Below are positions 1 through 7,872 of a stretch of DNA of 64,000 nucleotides, piece after piece; position 1 is the stretch's first letter; each line of letters starts with the position of its first letter. The notes under the pieces are model-generated. The model saw only the letters and a list, made by a program, of their open reading frames with translations, was not told the DNA's origin and did no database searches. The stretch comes from UBA1952 sp965246905 (GTDB lineage: Bacteria > Bacteroidota > Bacteroidia > Chitinophagales > Chitinophagaceae): assembly GCA_965246905.1 (NCBI GenBank), contig CBDFFZ010000014.1, positions 310,001 to 374,000 on the forward strand. Direction: 5' to 3'. Both the position numbers and the translations under genes were made by a program.

Positions 1-33
1 GGTCAGGAAAACACTCTTGAGCATAAGTTTTGT

Positions 34-948
34 TTATAAGAAAAAGGTATAGTTCAGCCTTGCCGCATTATCACCGGCATTCAATAAAGTAGGTTGTTCT
101 TTGCCCGAGCGGATGGCATAATGCACAAACAGGCCTGCAGGAATGAAGTAATCGGACAGCAGCAGCAGGAGCCCGTAGAAATCTGTATGGGGCAGCACCA
201 TAGCCATATCTTTATGCGGCACGGGACCTACATCAATATGCCAGGCGGCCTCACCATCATACTGGTAGCCGCCGAAAGTGGTGGTGATACCAAGCTGCGC
301 GCTACCTGTAGTAAAGCACCCGAGTCCATCAGCTACATTTTCAAGGCCATATACTTCCGTTATCGTAACCGGGAAGCCCAAAATATAGGCAAAGCATTGG
401 GCTGCCCATGCCCTGTTGCCCCTGATGCGGTGCAATACCGGCAGCATATAGATAAAAGCGAGGCCGGTAGCCCGTGGGAGCTTGCGCAGTATGGGCCATG
501 CCTGCTCAAAAAGGTCAAACAGGTTATCGAAGCTTCCTTTAAGCTCGTACATGAGCTCAAGCGCAAGCGCCTGCATTTCTATATAAGAGGCCTCCTGCTC
601 AAAGGGCGAGAAGAACTTGCGGGCATCTTTTTCGCGCTGTCGCTGTAGCTGTATCTCCTCAACAATCTCCCCGGCAGTTTTTCCAATGCCTCCAAGCGTT
701 GGCGGATGAAATACATTTTCCGGCACCGCATCATAAATACTTTGCCGGTAGCTCTGAATCACCAGTTGCTCATTCAGATTATAAAGCCCTGTATCCTCAT
801 AAATTCTTAGAATGTCTTTGGTATGCGGACGCGAATTGCTGCCCAGCCTTTCGATAAGAATATGCCCGATATCCGCATCTTTCGTAAGCATGGCGGCACC
901 GATCACTTCAGCCTTAAAATCTGTTTCGAGGGATTGGAATGTTTGCAT
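34..948 (-). CDS. tssG: T6SS baseplate protein TssG (Bacteroidota type)
   Basis: A 304-residue protein without signal peptide or obvious membrane segment. In T6SS the TssG subunit joins TssE, TssF and TssK to form the baseplate wedge in the cytoplasm. The assignment rests on resemblance to Bacteroidota TssG proteins (a segment reading 'IYDAVPENVFHPP' near residue 75, then a charged coiled stretch and a C-terminal half rich in aromatic residues) and on its position divergent from the ClpV gene. The start is the first Met, with AT-rich DNA upstream. It is transcribed toward the left window edge, so partners such as tssK or tssN could follow outside the window. TssG is poorly conserved, so a profile search would firm up the name. 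Confidence 0.75.
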   Translation of the reverse strand: MQTFQSLETDFKAEVIGAAMLTKDADIGHILIERLGSNSRPHTKDILRIYEDTGLYNLNEQLVIQSYRQSIYDAVPENVFHPPTLGGIGKTAGEIVEEIQLQRQREKDARKFFSPFEQEASYIEMQALALELMYELKGSFDNLFDLFEQAWPILRKLPRATGLAFIYMLPVLHRIRGNRAWAAQCFAYILGFPVTITEVYGLENVADGLGCFTTGSAQLGITTTFGGYQYDGEAAWHIDVGPVPHKDMAMVLPHTDFYGLLLLLSDYFIPAGLFVHYAIRSGKEQPTLLNAGDNAARLNYTFFL

Positions 949-1157
949 AAATGCGATTAAAAGCCAAATGGATTACTGTAGGCTCTTCAGGTATTATTGT
1001 TTTTATTAGTGCGATTTTTTACTATTATAATAAATATTCATTATCTTGTATAATTAATATGTGAACGTTATTAATAATTATCTTGCAACGGAATGCAAAT
1101 TAGTAGTTTTTTATTACTTTAGTGTATCATTGCATACCCGACAGTAATAAAAAACGA
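949..1157. promoter_or_regulatory. Divergent intergenic region between tssG and tssH
   Basis: This AT-rich gap of about 210 bases separates two genes that point away from each other, so it must hold promoters for both T6SS arms. The string 'attatcttg' occurs twice, about 33 bases apart. I do not see a clean Bacteroidota -7/-33 promoter; the best match is 'tactttag' just before the upstream alternative start of tssH. Confidence 0.35.
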
Positions 1158-3668
1158 ATGACCTCCCTTTTTGTCAATGAAGATCTAAGCTCCCTGCTCC
1201 ATATTGCAAAGGCATTTGCGCGCGATAGCTACAATAAAACGGTCGGTCCTCCGCACTTGCTGCAGGCACTTTTCCACCACGATTCCGGCCTAACCGGTTT
1301 CCTCACATCGCTTGGCAAGGATATTGCTTACCTGCGCGACTGGACGGAGGTGCGCATGGAAGAATACCCCAAAGTATCGGTGCTGACGCCGGAGCCCGAA
1401 GAGGACGAAAGCATAGATGCCATAATGGAAGAGGCAGATAACGTGCGCCTGAGGTTTGGCCTGGATGAATTGTCGCCTCTTTGCGTGCTGGCGGCCATCA
1501 TAAAACCGCACACAGCTTTTACTGCGATACAACTTAAATCACTGCCGCTCACTGCGCAGGAAATTTTCACCGCCTTCCGCTTACAGGAAACCAACAGCCC
1601 GGCACCCACTTTTTTAGAAACACGCATTGGCCAGGCAGAAACTATTGGCGGAAGCCTGGCAAAATACTGTACGGATAAAACAGCACTCGCAAGAGCCGGC
1701 AGGCTCGACCCTATAATCGGCCGTGAAGCCGAAACGCGGCAGATGATCGAGATACTCGGGCGCCGTAGTAAACCGAATGTAATTATTGCCGGTGAGCCGG
1801 GCGTGGGTAAAACAGCGTTGGTGGATGGCTTCGCGCAGGCGATTATTCGGAAAAATGTGCCGCTGCATCTGCAACATGCGGTATTGCTGGAGTTGGATCT
1901 TGGCGCGCTTGTAGCAGGTGCCGCCTATAAGGGCGAAGTGGAAGACAGGCTCAAAAAAATTATTGCCGAGATAAAGCAGCTTGACCGCGCTATTCTTTTT
2001 ATAGATGAAATGCATATGCTGCTGGACACTAAAGGCTCTATGGGCAGCGGTGCAGGCAACCTGCTGAAACCGGAGCTTGCAAGAGGCGAGCTAACGGTGA
2101 TCGGCGCCACTACCCTTGAGGAATACCGGAAGATCATTGAGCCGGAGCAGGCCTTCAACCGCCGCTTTGAGCTACTCCAGGTAGCCGAGCCGGATGTTGC
2201 AACCGCTATAAAGATGGTATCGCTGCTGGCGGAGCATTACGAGGCCCACCACAAGATAACCATAGAGCCGGGTGCCATACCGGAATGTGTAAGGCTGGCA
2301 AAACGCTATATCAAAGACAAGCGCCTGCCCGATGCCGCATTGGATCTGCTGGACCGAACCATGTCGGCCGTAAGGATGATGGATGAGACGAGCGAAAAAG
2401 AGCTGGAAGCTGCACAGGAAAAATTTAATCTCCGTTCGGGCGATGCAACGCTCAGCGTACAGGACAGGATTGTGGAATGGCGCTGGTTTCACCGGCAGCT
2501 TAAAGCCGGCATCAGCCCTATTCTATATGGGCAGCTCACAGATGAGCCGGAAATAGAAAAGCTTGACAATGCGGACATGCTTGAGCATACACTCAAGAAT
2601 ATGCTTTTGGAGCTTACTAAGCTTTCCCAATTAAAAAAGAAAACAGCAGGCCGGCTTGAAATAGCTGCTGTAGTAGCTGCCAGAACAGGCATCCCGATCG
2701 GAAAAATACAAACTGCAGAAAAGGAAAAGCTCCTGAATATGGAAGCACTCCTGAAGCGGCGTATGGTAGGCCAGGAGCATGCCCTGAAAACCATAAGTGA
2801 TGCGGTGATTGAAAGCCGGAGCGGTATTAATAAAGCCGGGCAGCCAATGGGCTCTTTCTTTCTCCTCGGGCCAACCGGCACTGGTAAAACTGAACTCGCC
2901 AAATCCATCGCCGAGCTTCTTTTTAATGATGAGCAGGCAATGATCCGGTTTGATATGAGCGAATTTAAGGAGGAGCATTCAGCAGCCTTGCTGTATGGCG
3001 CGCCACCCGGCTATATAGGCTATGAGGAAGGCGGTATGCTCGTTAATAAGATCCGGCAGCAGCCTTACTCAGTCGTATTATTTGATGAAATAGAGAAGGC
3101 GCATCAATCCGTGTTCGATGTATTTCTGCAGATCATGGATGAAGGCGTTATACACGATAAGCTGGGCAAGGAAGGCGATTTCAGCAACGCGCTGATCCTG
3201 TTTACTTCCAATATAGGCAGTGAGCAGATCATTGAGCAATTCAGTAAAGGCGTGCAGCCAAAATCAACAGAGCTTATGGAAATTATGGCCAACCGTTTCC
3301 GCCCTGAATTCCTTGCACGAATTACCGAGATCATTCCCTTTACGCCCATTACTGAAAATATGGCTTTGGAGATTTTTGACATCCAGATGCGCAGCCTGCA
3401 TGATGCATTGAGAAAGCAAAATATTCTCCTAACAGTGAGCGATAAAGCAAAGCGAATGCTTGCACTTAATGGTTTTACACCCAAATATGGCGCCCGGCAG
3501 ATTGGTAGTGTGATCCGGCAGCAAATCAGGAGGCCGGTATCTAAAATGATCGTTGAAGGGAAAGCATACAGTAATAGCCATATAATGATGGATATAGATG
3601 CAGAAGAGATAGTACGCTGGGAGATAAACAAACCGGATAGCCCTAATCTACCATCAGCAAAAGACTGA
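1158..3668 (+). CDS. tssH: T6SS AAA+ ATPase TssH/ClpV
   Basis: An 836-residue Clp-family disaggregase that unfolds the contracted TssB/TssC sheath so that it can be reused. Order of domains: a Clp N-terminal helical domain (about 1-140), first AAA+ module with Walker A GEPGVGKT at residues 212-219 and Walker B-like LFIDEMH, a middle region shorter than in ClpB, and second AAA+ module with GPTGTGKT from residue 571 and VVLFDEIEKAH. The start chosen here (MTSLFVNEDL) is preceded by an A-rich leader; an in-frame Met 12 codons upstream is less likely. ClpB is the main alternative, but tssB and tssC follow directly, which supports ClpV. Confidence 0.93.
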   Translation: MTSLFVNEDLSSLLHIAKAFARDSYNKTVGPPHLLQALFHHDSGLTGFLTSLGKDIAYLRDWTEVRMEEYPKVSVLTPEPEEDESIDAIMEEADNVRLRFGLDELSPLCVLAAIIKPHTAFTAIQLKSLPLTAQEIFTAFRLQETNSPAPTFLETRIGQAETIGGSLAKYCTDKTALARAGRLDPIIGREAETRQMIEILGRRSKPNVIIAGEPGVGKTALVDGFAQAIIRKNVPLHLQHAVLLELDLGALVAGAAYKGEVEDRLKKIIAEIKQLDRAILFIDEMHMLLDTKGSMGSGAGNLLKPELARGELTVIGATTLEEYRKIIEPEQAFNRRFELLQVAEPDVATAIKMVSLLAEHYEAHHKITIEPGAIPECVRLAKRYIKDKRLPDAALDLLDRTMSAVRMMDETSEKELEAAQEKFNLRSGDATLSVQDRIVEWRWFHRQLKAGISPILYGQLTDEPEIEKLDNADMLEHTLKNMLLELTKLSQLKKKTAGRLEIAAVVAARTGIPIGKIQTAEKEKLLNMEALLKRRMVGQEHALKTISDAVIESRSGINKAGQPMGSFFLLGPTGTGKTELAKSIAELLFNDEQAMIRFDMSEFKEEHSAALLYGAPPGYIGYEEGGMLVNKIRQQPYSVVLFDEIEKAHQSVFDVFLQIMDEGVIHDKLGKEGDFSNALILFTSNIGSEQIIEQFSKGVQPKSTELMEIMANRFRPEFLARITEIIPFTPITENMALEIFDIQMRSLHDALRKQNILLTVSDKAKRMLALNGFTPKYGARQIGSVIRQQIRRPVSKMIVEGKAYSNSHIMMDIDAEEIVRWEINKPDSPNLPSAKD

Positions 3669-3865
3669 AAACCAAATAAAAATAAAGACGCTTGTGGCTT
3701 GCGCTACCTAAATATGCCTCTATCCAAAGAATAGCAAAAGATATGAATTTAGGCCGCTTGCTGAAAAAGCTCGTAAACAATATTGTAAAGCCCGGCCGGG
3801 AGCCCATTCCCGAGCCCGTTAAAGAATCCGAAACTCAATTTTCAAATCAACAAAAACAAAGTCCC

Positions 3866-4318
3866 ATGTCAATGTTCAACTATGGAGTTGGAGGCAACGA
3901 AGTAAAAGTAGATGCCAACGAAGCCATCAACGAGATCCAACACAACAAGACGATGCTTATCGCCCAGCTCACTGCGGAGGATCCTGTGCAGCCCGAGGCG
4001 GTAACCGGTCTTAAAACAGTGGAAGACGTCTTCCGTCACTTTCACCCAACGGTGGATCTGGAGATGGAAAACGCAGACGGCCAGTCTGTAAAAGAAAGCC
4101 TGAAGTTTGGCAACCTGGGCGATTTTACGCCCAAGAGCATTATTGCGCAGAGCGAATTTTTGAATGACCTCAACGTGCAACAGGTGCAATACATGAAGAT
4201 CATGAAACAACTTAAGACCAACAAAGTGCTGAAGAACCTGCTCGAAAACGAAGAAACCAAAGAAGCGTTGATACAAGCGATCAGGCAGGCCTCCGAAGAG
4301 CTGCAGCATCCAAATTAA
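3866..4318 (+). CDS. tssB: T6SS sheath small subunit TssB
   Basis: The 150-residue core starts MSMFNYGVGGNEVKVDA and contains VEDVFRHFHPTVDLEME, typical of the Bacteroidota sheath small subunit that polymerises with TssC around the Hcp tube. The chosen start has an A-rich leader (caaaaacaaag). The frame is open further upstream: Met at 3743 would add 41 residues (MNLGRLLKKLVNN...) and 3692 would add 58. The C-terminal third (helices with LKTNKVLKNLLENEETKEAL) is the part expected to engage TssC. It lies 43 bases before tssC and shares its transcript. Confidence 0.88.
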   Translation: MSMFNYGVGGNEVKVDANEAINEIQHNKTMLIAQLTAEDPVQPEAVTGLKTVEDVFRHFHPTVDLEMENADGQSVKESLKFGNLGDFTPKSIIAQSEFLNDLNVQQVQYMKIMKQLKTNKVLKNLLENEETKEALIQAIRQASEELQHPN

Positions 4319-4361
4319 TTACCTTATCCAATCTTCATTGTAACACTCAAAATTCTTACTC

Positions 4362-5720
4362 ATGGCAAAAACGCAAACAGCAACTGCCGCAGCGGCAATG
4401 GCAGAAAAAACAGCCTCGCCCCTGGAGCAATCTTCCCAAAAATTAGCTAAAGCAGGTGGTTTCGCATTCCTGGAAAGCACGATCGATGGCATAGCCAATC
4501 TCAACCCGGAACGAAAGGCCCGTAAAGAAATTTTTCTTAAGGATACAGATAAAAACAAAGACCGCGCAGACCTGCTAAAAACGCTGAAGGTATGGCTCAA
4601 TGTACTGGAAGGGAGCAACCAGATTGCAGATATGGTACAGAGCTGCAGGGACGAAGCAGGCAAGGCGGAAACAATAATGAAGGGCAACCTGAAGCAAACC
4701 CTCGCCGCTACACGCAACCTCGAAACAGCTTACCGCACTGTAGCCCAATTCTATAAAAATACAGAGTCGGACAAGGTAACCAACCTGACTATTCTCAATG
4801 CTACGGAAGATCATATAAGGGATCTTGACAACCCGTTGTTCATTGACTTTGTAGCTGGTGAATTAAAGCAGAATTACGACCGGCTTGACCTTCGGGAAAA
4901 TTATTCGCTGCTGGTATTGCCCGGCTACCTCGGCTCCAACAAAGTGCTGGAAAAATGGGCTAAGATCGCCAATGAAAATAAGGTAATGCTCCTTACAGAC
5001 TTTGCCGACCTCGACAAGCCGGACGATGTAGTAGAGATGTTTAACTCGGCCAACCTTACCGGTGGCGAGCTACACCGCAGCAATGTGATTATGACCTGCA
5101 ATTACCTTGTAGGGCGCGGCAGGGCAGAAGAAGTAGGCGAAGAAGAAGCTGTGCATGTACCGGGCTCCAGCTCGCTTGCCGGCAAGATGCACTATACGCT
5201 GATGAGCCAGGTAACTGCCGGTAAAAAGCATGGCGGCATGAATGATGTGGACAGTGTTCGCTTTGACCTGAAGAAATCAGAGATCTCACACCTTGAAAAG
5301 CTTGGCCTCGTGCCAATGGTCAATGAATACGGCAAAGTAATGGCCTTCTCTGCCAAGACTTTATTTAACGGGGATAATATAGGCCTTCAAACCTATTCCG
5401 TTGTGCGCGTCTTCGATTATATTACCAAAGTACTGTTCGACTTTCTGAACCGCCGTGCCTTTGAAAACTGGACTGCGAAAACGGAGACCGACCTGCGTGG
5501 GCAGATCGTGCGTTACCTTGACAGCATCAAGGGGCCCGATAAGCTGATCGAGCGTTTTAAGATCATCCGTTTTGAGCAGGATCCATTGCAAAAGGACCGC
5601 ATTTGGCTGGATATCCATCTGACCCCTTACTTCCCGGCTAAAAGCTTTGTAATTAAGATGGATGGGCATAAAGGCGATGACGATACAGCGGCATGGAACA
5701 CGGAATACGCACAAGGCTAA
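4362..5720 (+). CDS. tssC: T6SS sheath large subunit TssC
   Basis: A 452-residue protein of the Bacteroidota TssC group (formerly DUF5458). With TssB it builds the contractile sheath that drives the spike out of the cell. Recognisable stretches include the Ala-rich N-terminus, LTILNATEDHIRDLDNPLF, and the C-terminal ISHLEKLGLVPM, LQTYSVVRVFDYITKVL and DPLQKDRIWLDIHLTPYFPA segments. There is no signal peptide, as expected for a cytoplasmic protein. The length fits the family. The gene ends the tssH-tssB-tssC block; a hairpin terminator follows within 25 bases. Confidence 0.94.
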   Translation: MAKTQTATAAAAMAEKTASPLEQSSQKLAKAGGFAFLESTIDGIANLNPERKARKEIFLKDTDKNKDRADLLKTLKVWLNVLEGSNQIADMVQSCRDEAGKAETIMKGNLKQTLAATRNLETAYRTVAQFYKNTESDKVTNLTILNATEDHIRDLDNPLFIDFVAGELKQNYDRLDLRENYSLLVLPGYLGSNKVLEKWAKIANENKVMLLTDFADLDKPDDVVEMFNSANLTGGELHRSNVIMTCNYLVGRGRAEEVGEEEAVHVPGSSSLAGKMHYTLMSQVTAGKKHGGMNDVDSVRFDLKKSEISHLEKLGLVPMVNEYGKVMAFSAKTLFNGDNIGLQTYSVVRVFDYITKVLFDFLNRRAFENWTAKTETDLRGQIVRYLDSIKGPDKLIERFKIIRFEQDPLQKDRIWLDIHLTPYFPAKSFVIKMDGHKGDDDTAAWNTEYAQG

Positions 5721-5740
5721 AACTCGTTTTTCGAATACTA

Positions 5741-5780
5741 AAAAGGCTGCCAAAATTGCTGTGGCAGCCTCTTTCTTTTA
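5741..5780 (+). terminator. Rho-independent terminator after tssC
   Basis: A perfect 9-bp stem (aggctgcca / tggcagcct) with a 9-base loop is followed by the pyrimidine-rich run ctttctttt. It lies 23 bases after the tssC stop and separates the sheath block from the next T6SS block. Confidence 0.8.
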
Positions 5781-5816
5781 AAAAATATCGGAAATATTTA
5801 GGGAAATAAACTCAGG

Positions 5817-5955
5817 CTTCTCCTATGCATTGTTAGCTTCGTATAGTTTTTATGTTTCTCCGGCTTTAGCCAATAACCCGACCTCCTTACCCCGTGGCCT
5901 TAGCCCGGGGATGGAAGACACAAAACTATACGAAGCTAACAATGCCTTCTCCTAT
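5817..5955. mobile_element. MITE-like element with 24-bp inverted repeats and 10-bp flanking duplication
   Basis: A 119-bp segment (5827-5945) is bounded by perfect 24-bp inverted repeats (5827-5850 and 5922-5945, beginning gcattgttagcttcg). It is flanked directly on both sides by the same 10 bases, cttctcctat (5817-5826 and 5946-5955), as expected for a target-site duplication. Inside lies a GC-rich REP-like hairpin at about 5890-5910 (8-bp stem with one bulged T, loop ctta). There is no coding capacity, so movement would need an enzyme supplied from elsewhere. It sits just upstream of the lipoprotein start and may alter its expression. Confidence 0.7.
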
Positions 5956-5958
5956 TTC

Positions 5959-6513
5959 ATGAAACGATCTCTGCTGCGCTACCTGCTCCTTTTAACGGTT
6001 TTCCTGCCATCCTGCAGGCAGGAAAGCCTTACCCCGCGCCGTAGTAGTGGTAGTCTTTTTACTGCAACAGAAGATACTGCGCTGTTTTCTACCAAGCCTG
6101 ATACAGCTTTTTGTCTGCCGGCAGACAGCGCTTTCAAAATGAGTAGCGCAGTAATTGCAGGTCATCTATTGTTTATAGATAGCACGCTGCACGGCGGCAG
6201 TAAAGCTCCGTTTTATCTTATCTGCACTATTATAGATACAGTGCTAAAGGGACCGCTTAGGCCCGGTAAAAAGCTCTATTTCGCAGCAACTATCCTTCCG
6301 CACTTTTCAGTACAGCCTGCGGCAGATTGGGTTATTTACCTTTCAGGGATGAATAAGCACAGCGGCCTGCTTGCCTATAAGCTCCAATGGCAATGGGCTG
6401 CCAATGCACCGGCTCTTTTATACCGGTGGCCACCAAAAGATACAGCTATACAGCCACCTCGAATGCAACGCAAACGCAGGCATCGCAGGTATAGCGCCCG
6501 GCATTTGCGTTAA
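5959..6513 (+). CDS. Small lipoprotein in T6SS locus
   Basis: A 184-residue protein with a lipoprotein signal: MKRSLLRYLLLLTVFLPSC, with the lipobox Cys at residue 19. The Met at 5959 is chosen because it begins the signal peptide; the frame is open upstream only because it crosses the MITE-like insertion. The middle (about residues 60-130) contains a beta-rich stretch with VLKGPLRPGKKLYF, and the C-terminus is strongly basic. I do not recognise the family. Bacteroidota T6SSs use an outer-membrane lipoprotein, TssQ, in the membrane complex; this gene is a positional candidate only. Confidence 0.55.
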   Translation: MKRSLLRYLLLLTVFLPSCRQESLTPRRSSGSLFTATEDTALFSTKPDTAFCLPADSAFKMSSAVIAGHLLFIDSTLHGGSKAPFYLICTIIDTVLKGPLRPGKKLYFAATILPHFSVQPAADWVIYLSGMNKHSGLLAYKLQWQWAANAPALLYRWPPKDTAIQPPRMQRKRRHRRYSARHLR

Positions 6514-6549
6514 GTATCGTTAATTTAGCGGCTATCAATAACCGATGGC

Positions 6550-7143
6550 ATGCCCAATCAGATAGTAGTCATTAACGCCTTTGAGCCTGAGGATTTTTTC
6601 ATCAGCCAGCTTTCCCAGACCTATGATAATGCCGTTGCCGAAGCGGGCTCACTGAGCGAGCTGCTTATCGTAAGCAGCATGTTTTTCTCGTTCACCCCTT
6701 TCCCTGAACGGTTTGATTATGCTTCGCTGGAACCCGACCTGCAAAAGAGCGTGGACGCTATGAAATTGGCATCGGTGCTGGCTATTTTCACTTCCTACCG
6801 CCCTGATATAAATCCCGCGTTCTCCCAGTTTATCTCGCGTCTTTTTCACCTGGATAAAGGGGGCATCAATACAGGTATCTGGGGGCATATAAATGTTTAC
6901 AACAAACTGGTGCGCATCATCACTGTCATTGAAGATGAGCCTACTTGGAAGCGGTATAAGTTCCGGCGCGACCCCTCGATGCTCCCCATCCATAAAATTG
7001 ATTTCAGTCTCTTTGGCTTCGGTATAGTATCTACATCCACCTTTGGGTATTTGGAGAATAATGAGCTCAATGAATATGGGCTCAAGCAGTTGGCGAAGAT
7101 GTATAAATTCGGCAGCAGCGATGCCCTCAAAGAGTGGGTTTAA
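6550..7143 (+). CDS. Flavodoxin-fold (NAD(P)H:quinone oxidoreductase-like) protein
   Basis: A 197-residue soluble protein. The order VVINAFEPEDFFISQLSQTY, then LEPDLQKSVDAMKLASVLAIF, then NPAFSQFISRLFHL resembles the NQO1/MdaB type of flavodoxin-like fold, where the last segment corresponds to the dimer-interface helix ending in 'FIDRVF'. Several flavin-binding positions are changed: the usual P-x-x-W segment reads TSYRPD. It may therefore have lost redox activity. It sits between the lipoprotein gene and hcp inside the T6SS cluster; a role in secretion is inferred from position only. Confidence 0.5.
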   Translation: MPNQIVVINAFEPEDFFISQLSQTYDNAVAEAGSLSELLIVSSMFFSFTPFPERFDYASLEPDLQKSVDAMKLASVLAIFTSYRPDINPAFSQFISRLFHLDKGGINTGIWGHINVYNKLVRIITVIEDEPTWKRYKFRRDPSMLPIHKIDFSLFGFGIVSTSTFGYLENNELNEYGLKQLAKMYKFGSSDALKEWV

Positions 7144-7220
7144 AAAAAATAAATTTGGTTGGTTCCAAAAACTTCCATTGCTTTGGCTTTCATTTTATTA
7201 TCTCACCTCAATACTTTGTT

Positions 7221-7625
7221 ATGGCTATTACAGCAAGCAAGTTGGCCGAGCTCGATATGAGCGGCGAAAAGTACAATGTCCTCCAGACTTCCTTCGAATC
7301 GATGAAGTCGGTAGACAATCAGAACAGGGCTACATCCTTTGTAAAGCAGGCCACCGGCCGCTTTGTGCTGGAAGGCACCGAGAAAGCCTCGAAAGTCTTC
7401 GAGCAGTTTTCCAACAGCCGTAAGCGCATCGACGCAACCCTTACCCTCTTCAATACCCATGAAGACGGGGAGCTGGCAAAGATGGACTTCAAAGAGTCGT
7501 CCATTACCTACTACGCATCGAACTACGATGCATCCAGCGACACGCCCTACACCCTCACCATCGTGCTCTCCGCAAAGGAGATAAGCTATGGCAGCGGTAA
7601 GCTCGAGTTTAATCAGAACACTTAA
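7221..7625 (+). CDS. tssD: T6SS tube protein Hcp/TssD
   Basis: A 134-residue protein beginning MAITASKLAELDMSGEKYNV, the characteristic start of Bacteroidota Hcp (TssD). Hcp hexamers stack into the inner tube that the sheath propels out of the cell, and some effectors travel within it. The small all-beta composition, the KMDFKESSITYYASNYDASS segment and the end VLSAKEISYGSGKLEF all fit. The Met at 7221 is chosen over in-frame codons upstream because homologues begin there. vgrG follows after a 247-base leader, the usual tube-then-spike order. Confidence 0.9.
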   Translation: MAITASKLAELDMSGEKYNVLQTSFESMKSVDNQNRATSFVKQATGRFVLEGTEKASKVFEQFSNSRKRIDATLTLFNTHEDGELAKMDFKESSITYYASNYDASSDTPYTLTIVLSAKEISYGSGKLEFNQNT

Positions 7626-7872
7626 AAAAAAGAGCGAAGGTCCCGGGAAGTTTTTTCAGGGCAATCCGGTTTTTACAGCTATTGCAGCCGTGCAGCTTTT
7701 TTGCATGAGGCGCTTTGCCGGTAAGCCGGGTTGCCCTGTCTTTTTCGGGGCTTCCTTCCTTCCTTCCTTCCTTCCTTATCTGCTCTCTGGCAGGTATTCG
7801 GCTCTATCCCTTCTTGCGCGGGCATCCTCTGCCCGGAAGATTCATCCATTAAAAACGAAAGCTCTTTTCCTT
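7626..7872 (+). promoter_or_regulatory. Leader between hcp and vgrG with CTTC tetranucleotide tract
   Basis: The gap holds a tetranucleotide repeat (CTTC six times plus CTT, 7751-7777), about 95 bases before the vgrG start. The vgrG frame stays open through the whole gap, so slippage in the tract could switch an N-terminal extension on or off if an upstream start were used. No clear terminator is visible here. Confidence 0.45.

Noticed and set aside
94..648. 184-codon open frame on the plus strand
   Set aside because: It lies wholly within tssG on the other strand and shows no protein-like pattern; it is a shadow frame.
5830..5958. Upstream extension of the lipoprotein gene with a TTG start
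   Set aside because: It is translated from the MITE-like insertion; the real signal peptide begins at 5959.
7588..7872. N-terminal extension of VgrG
   Set aside because: It overlaps the hcp stop, is Pro/Ser-rich from the CTTC tract and lacks VgrG similarity; kept only as a possible phase-variable leader.
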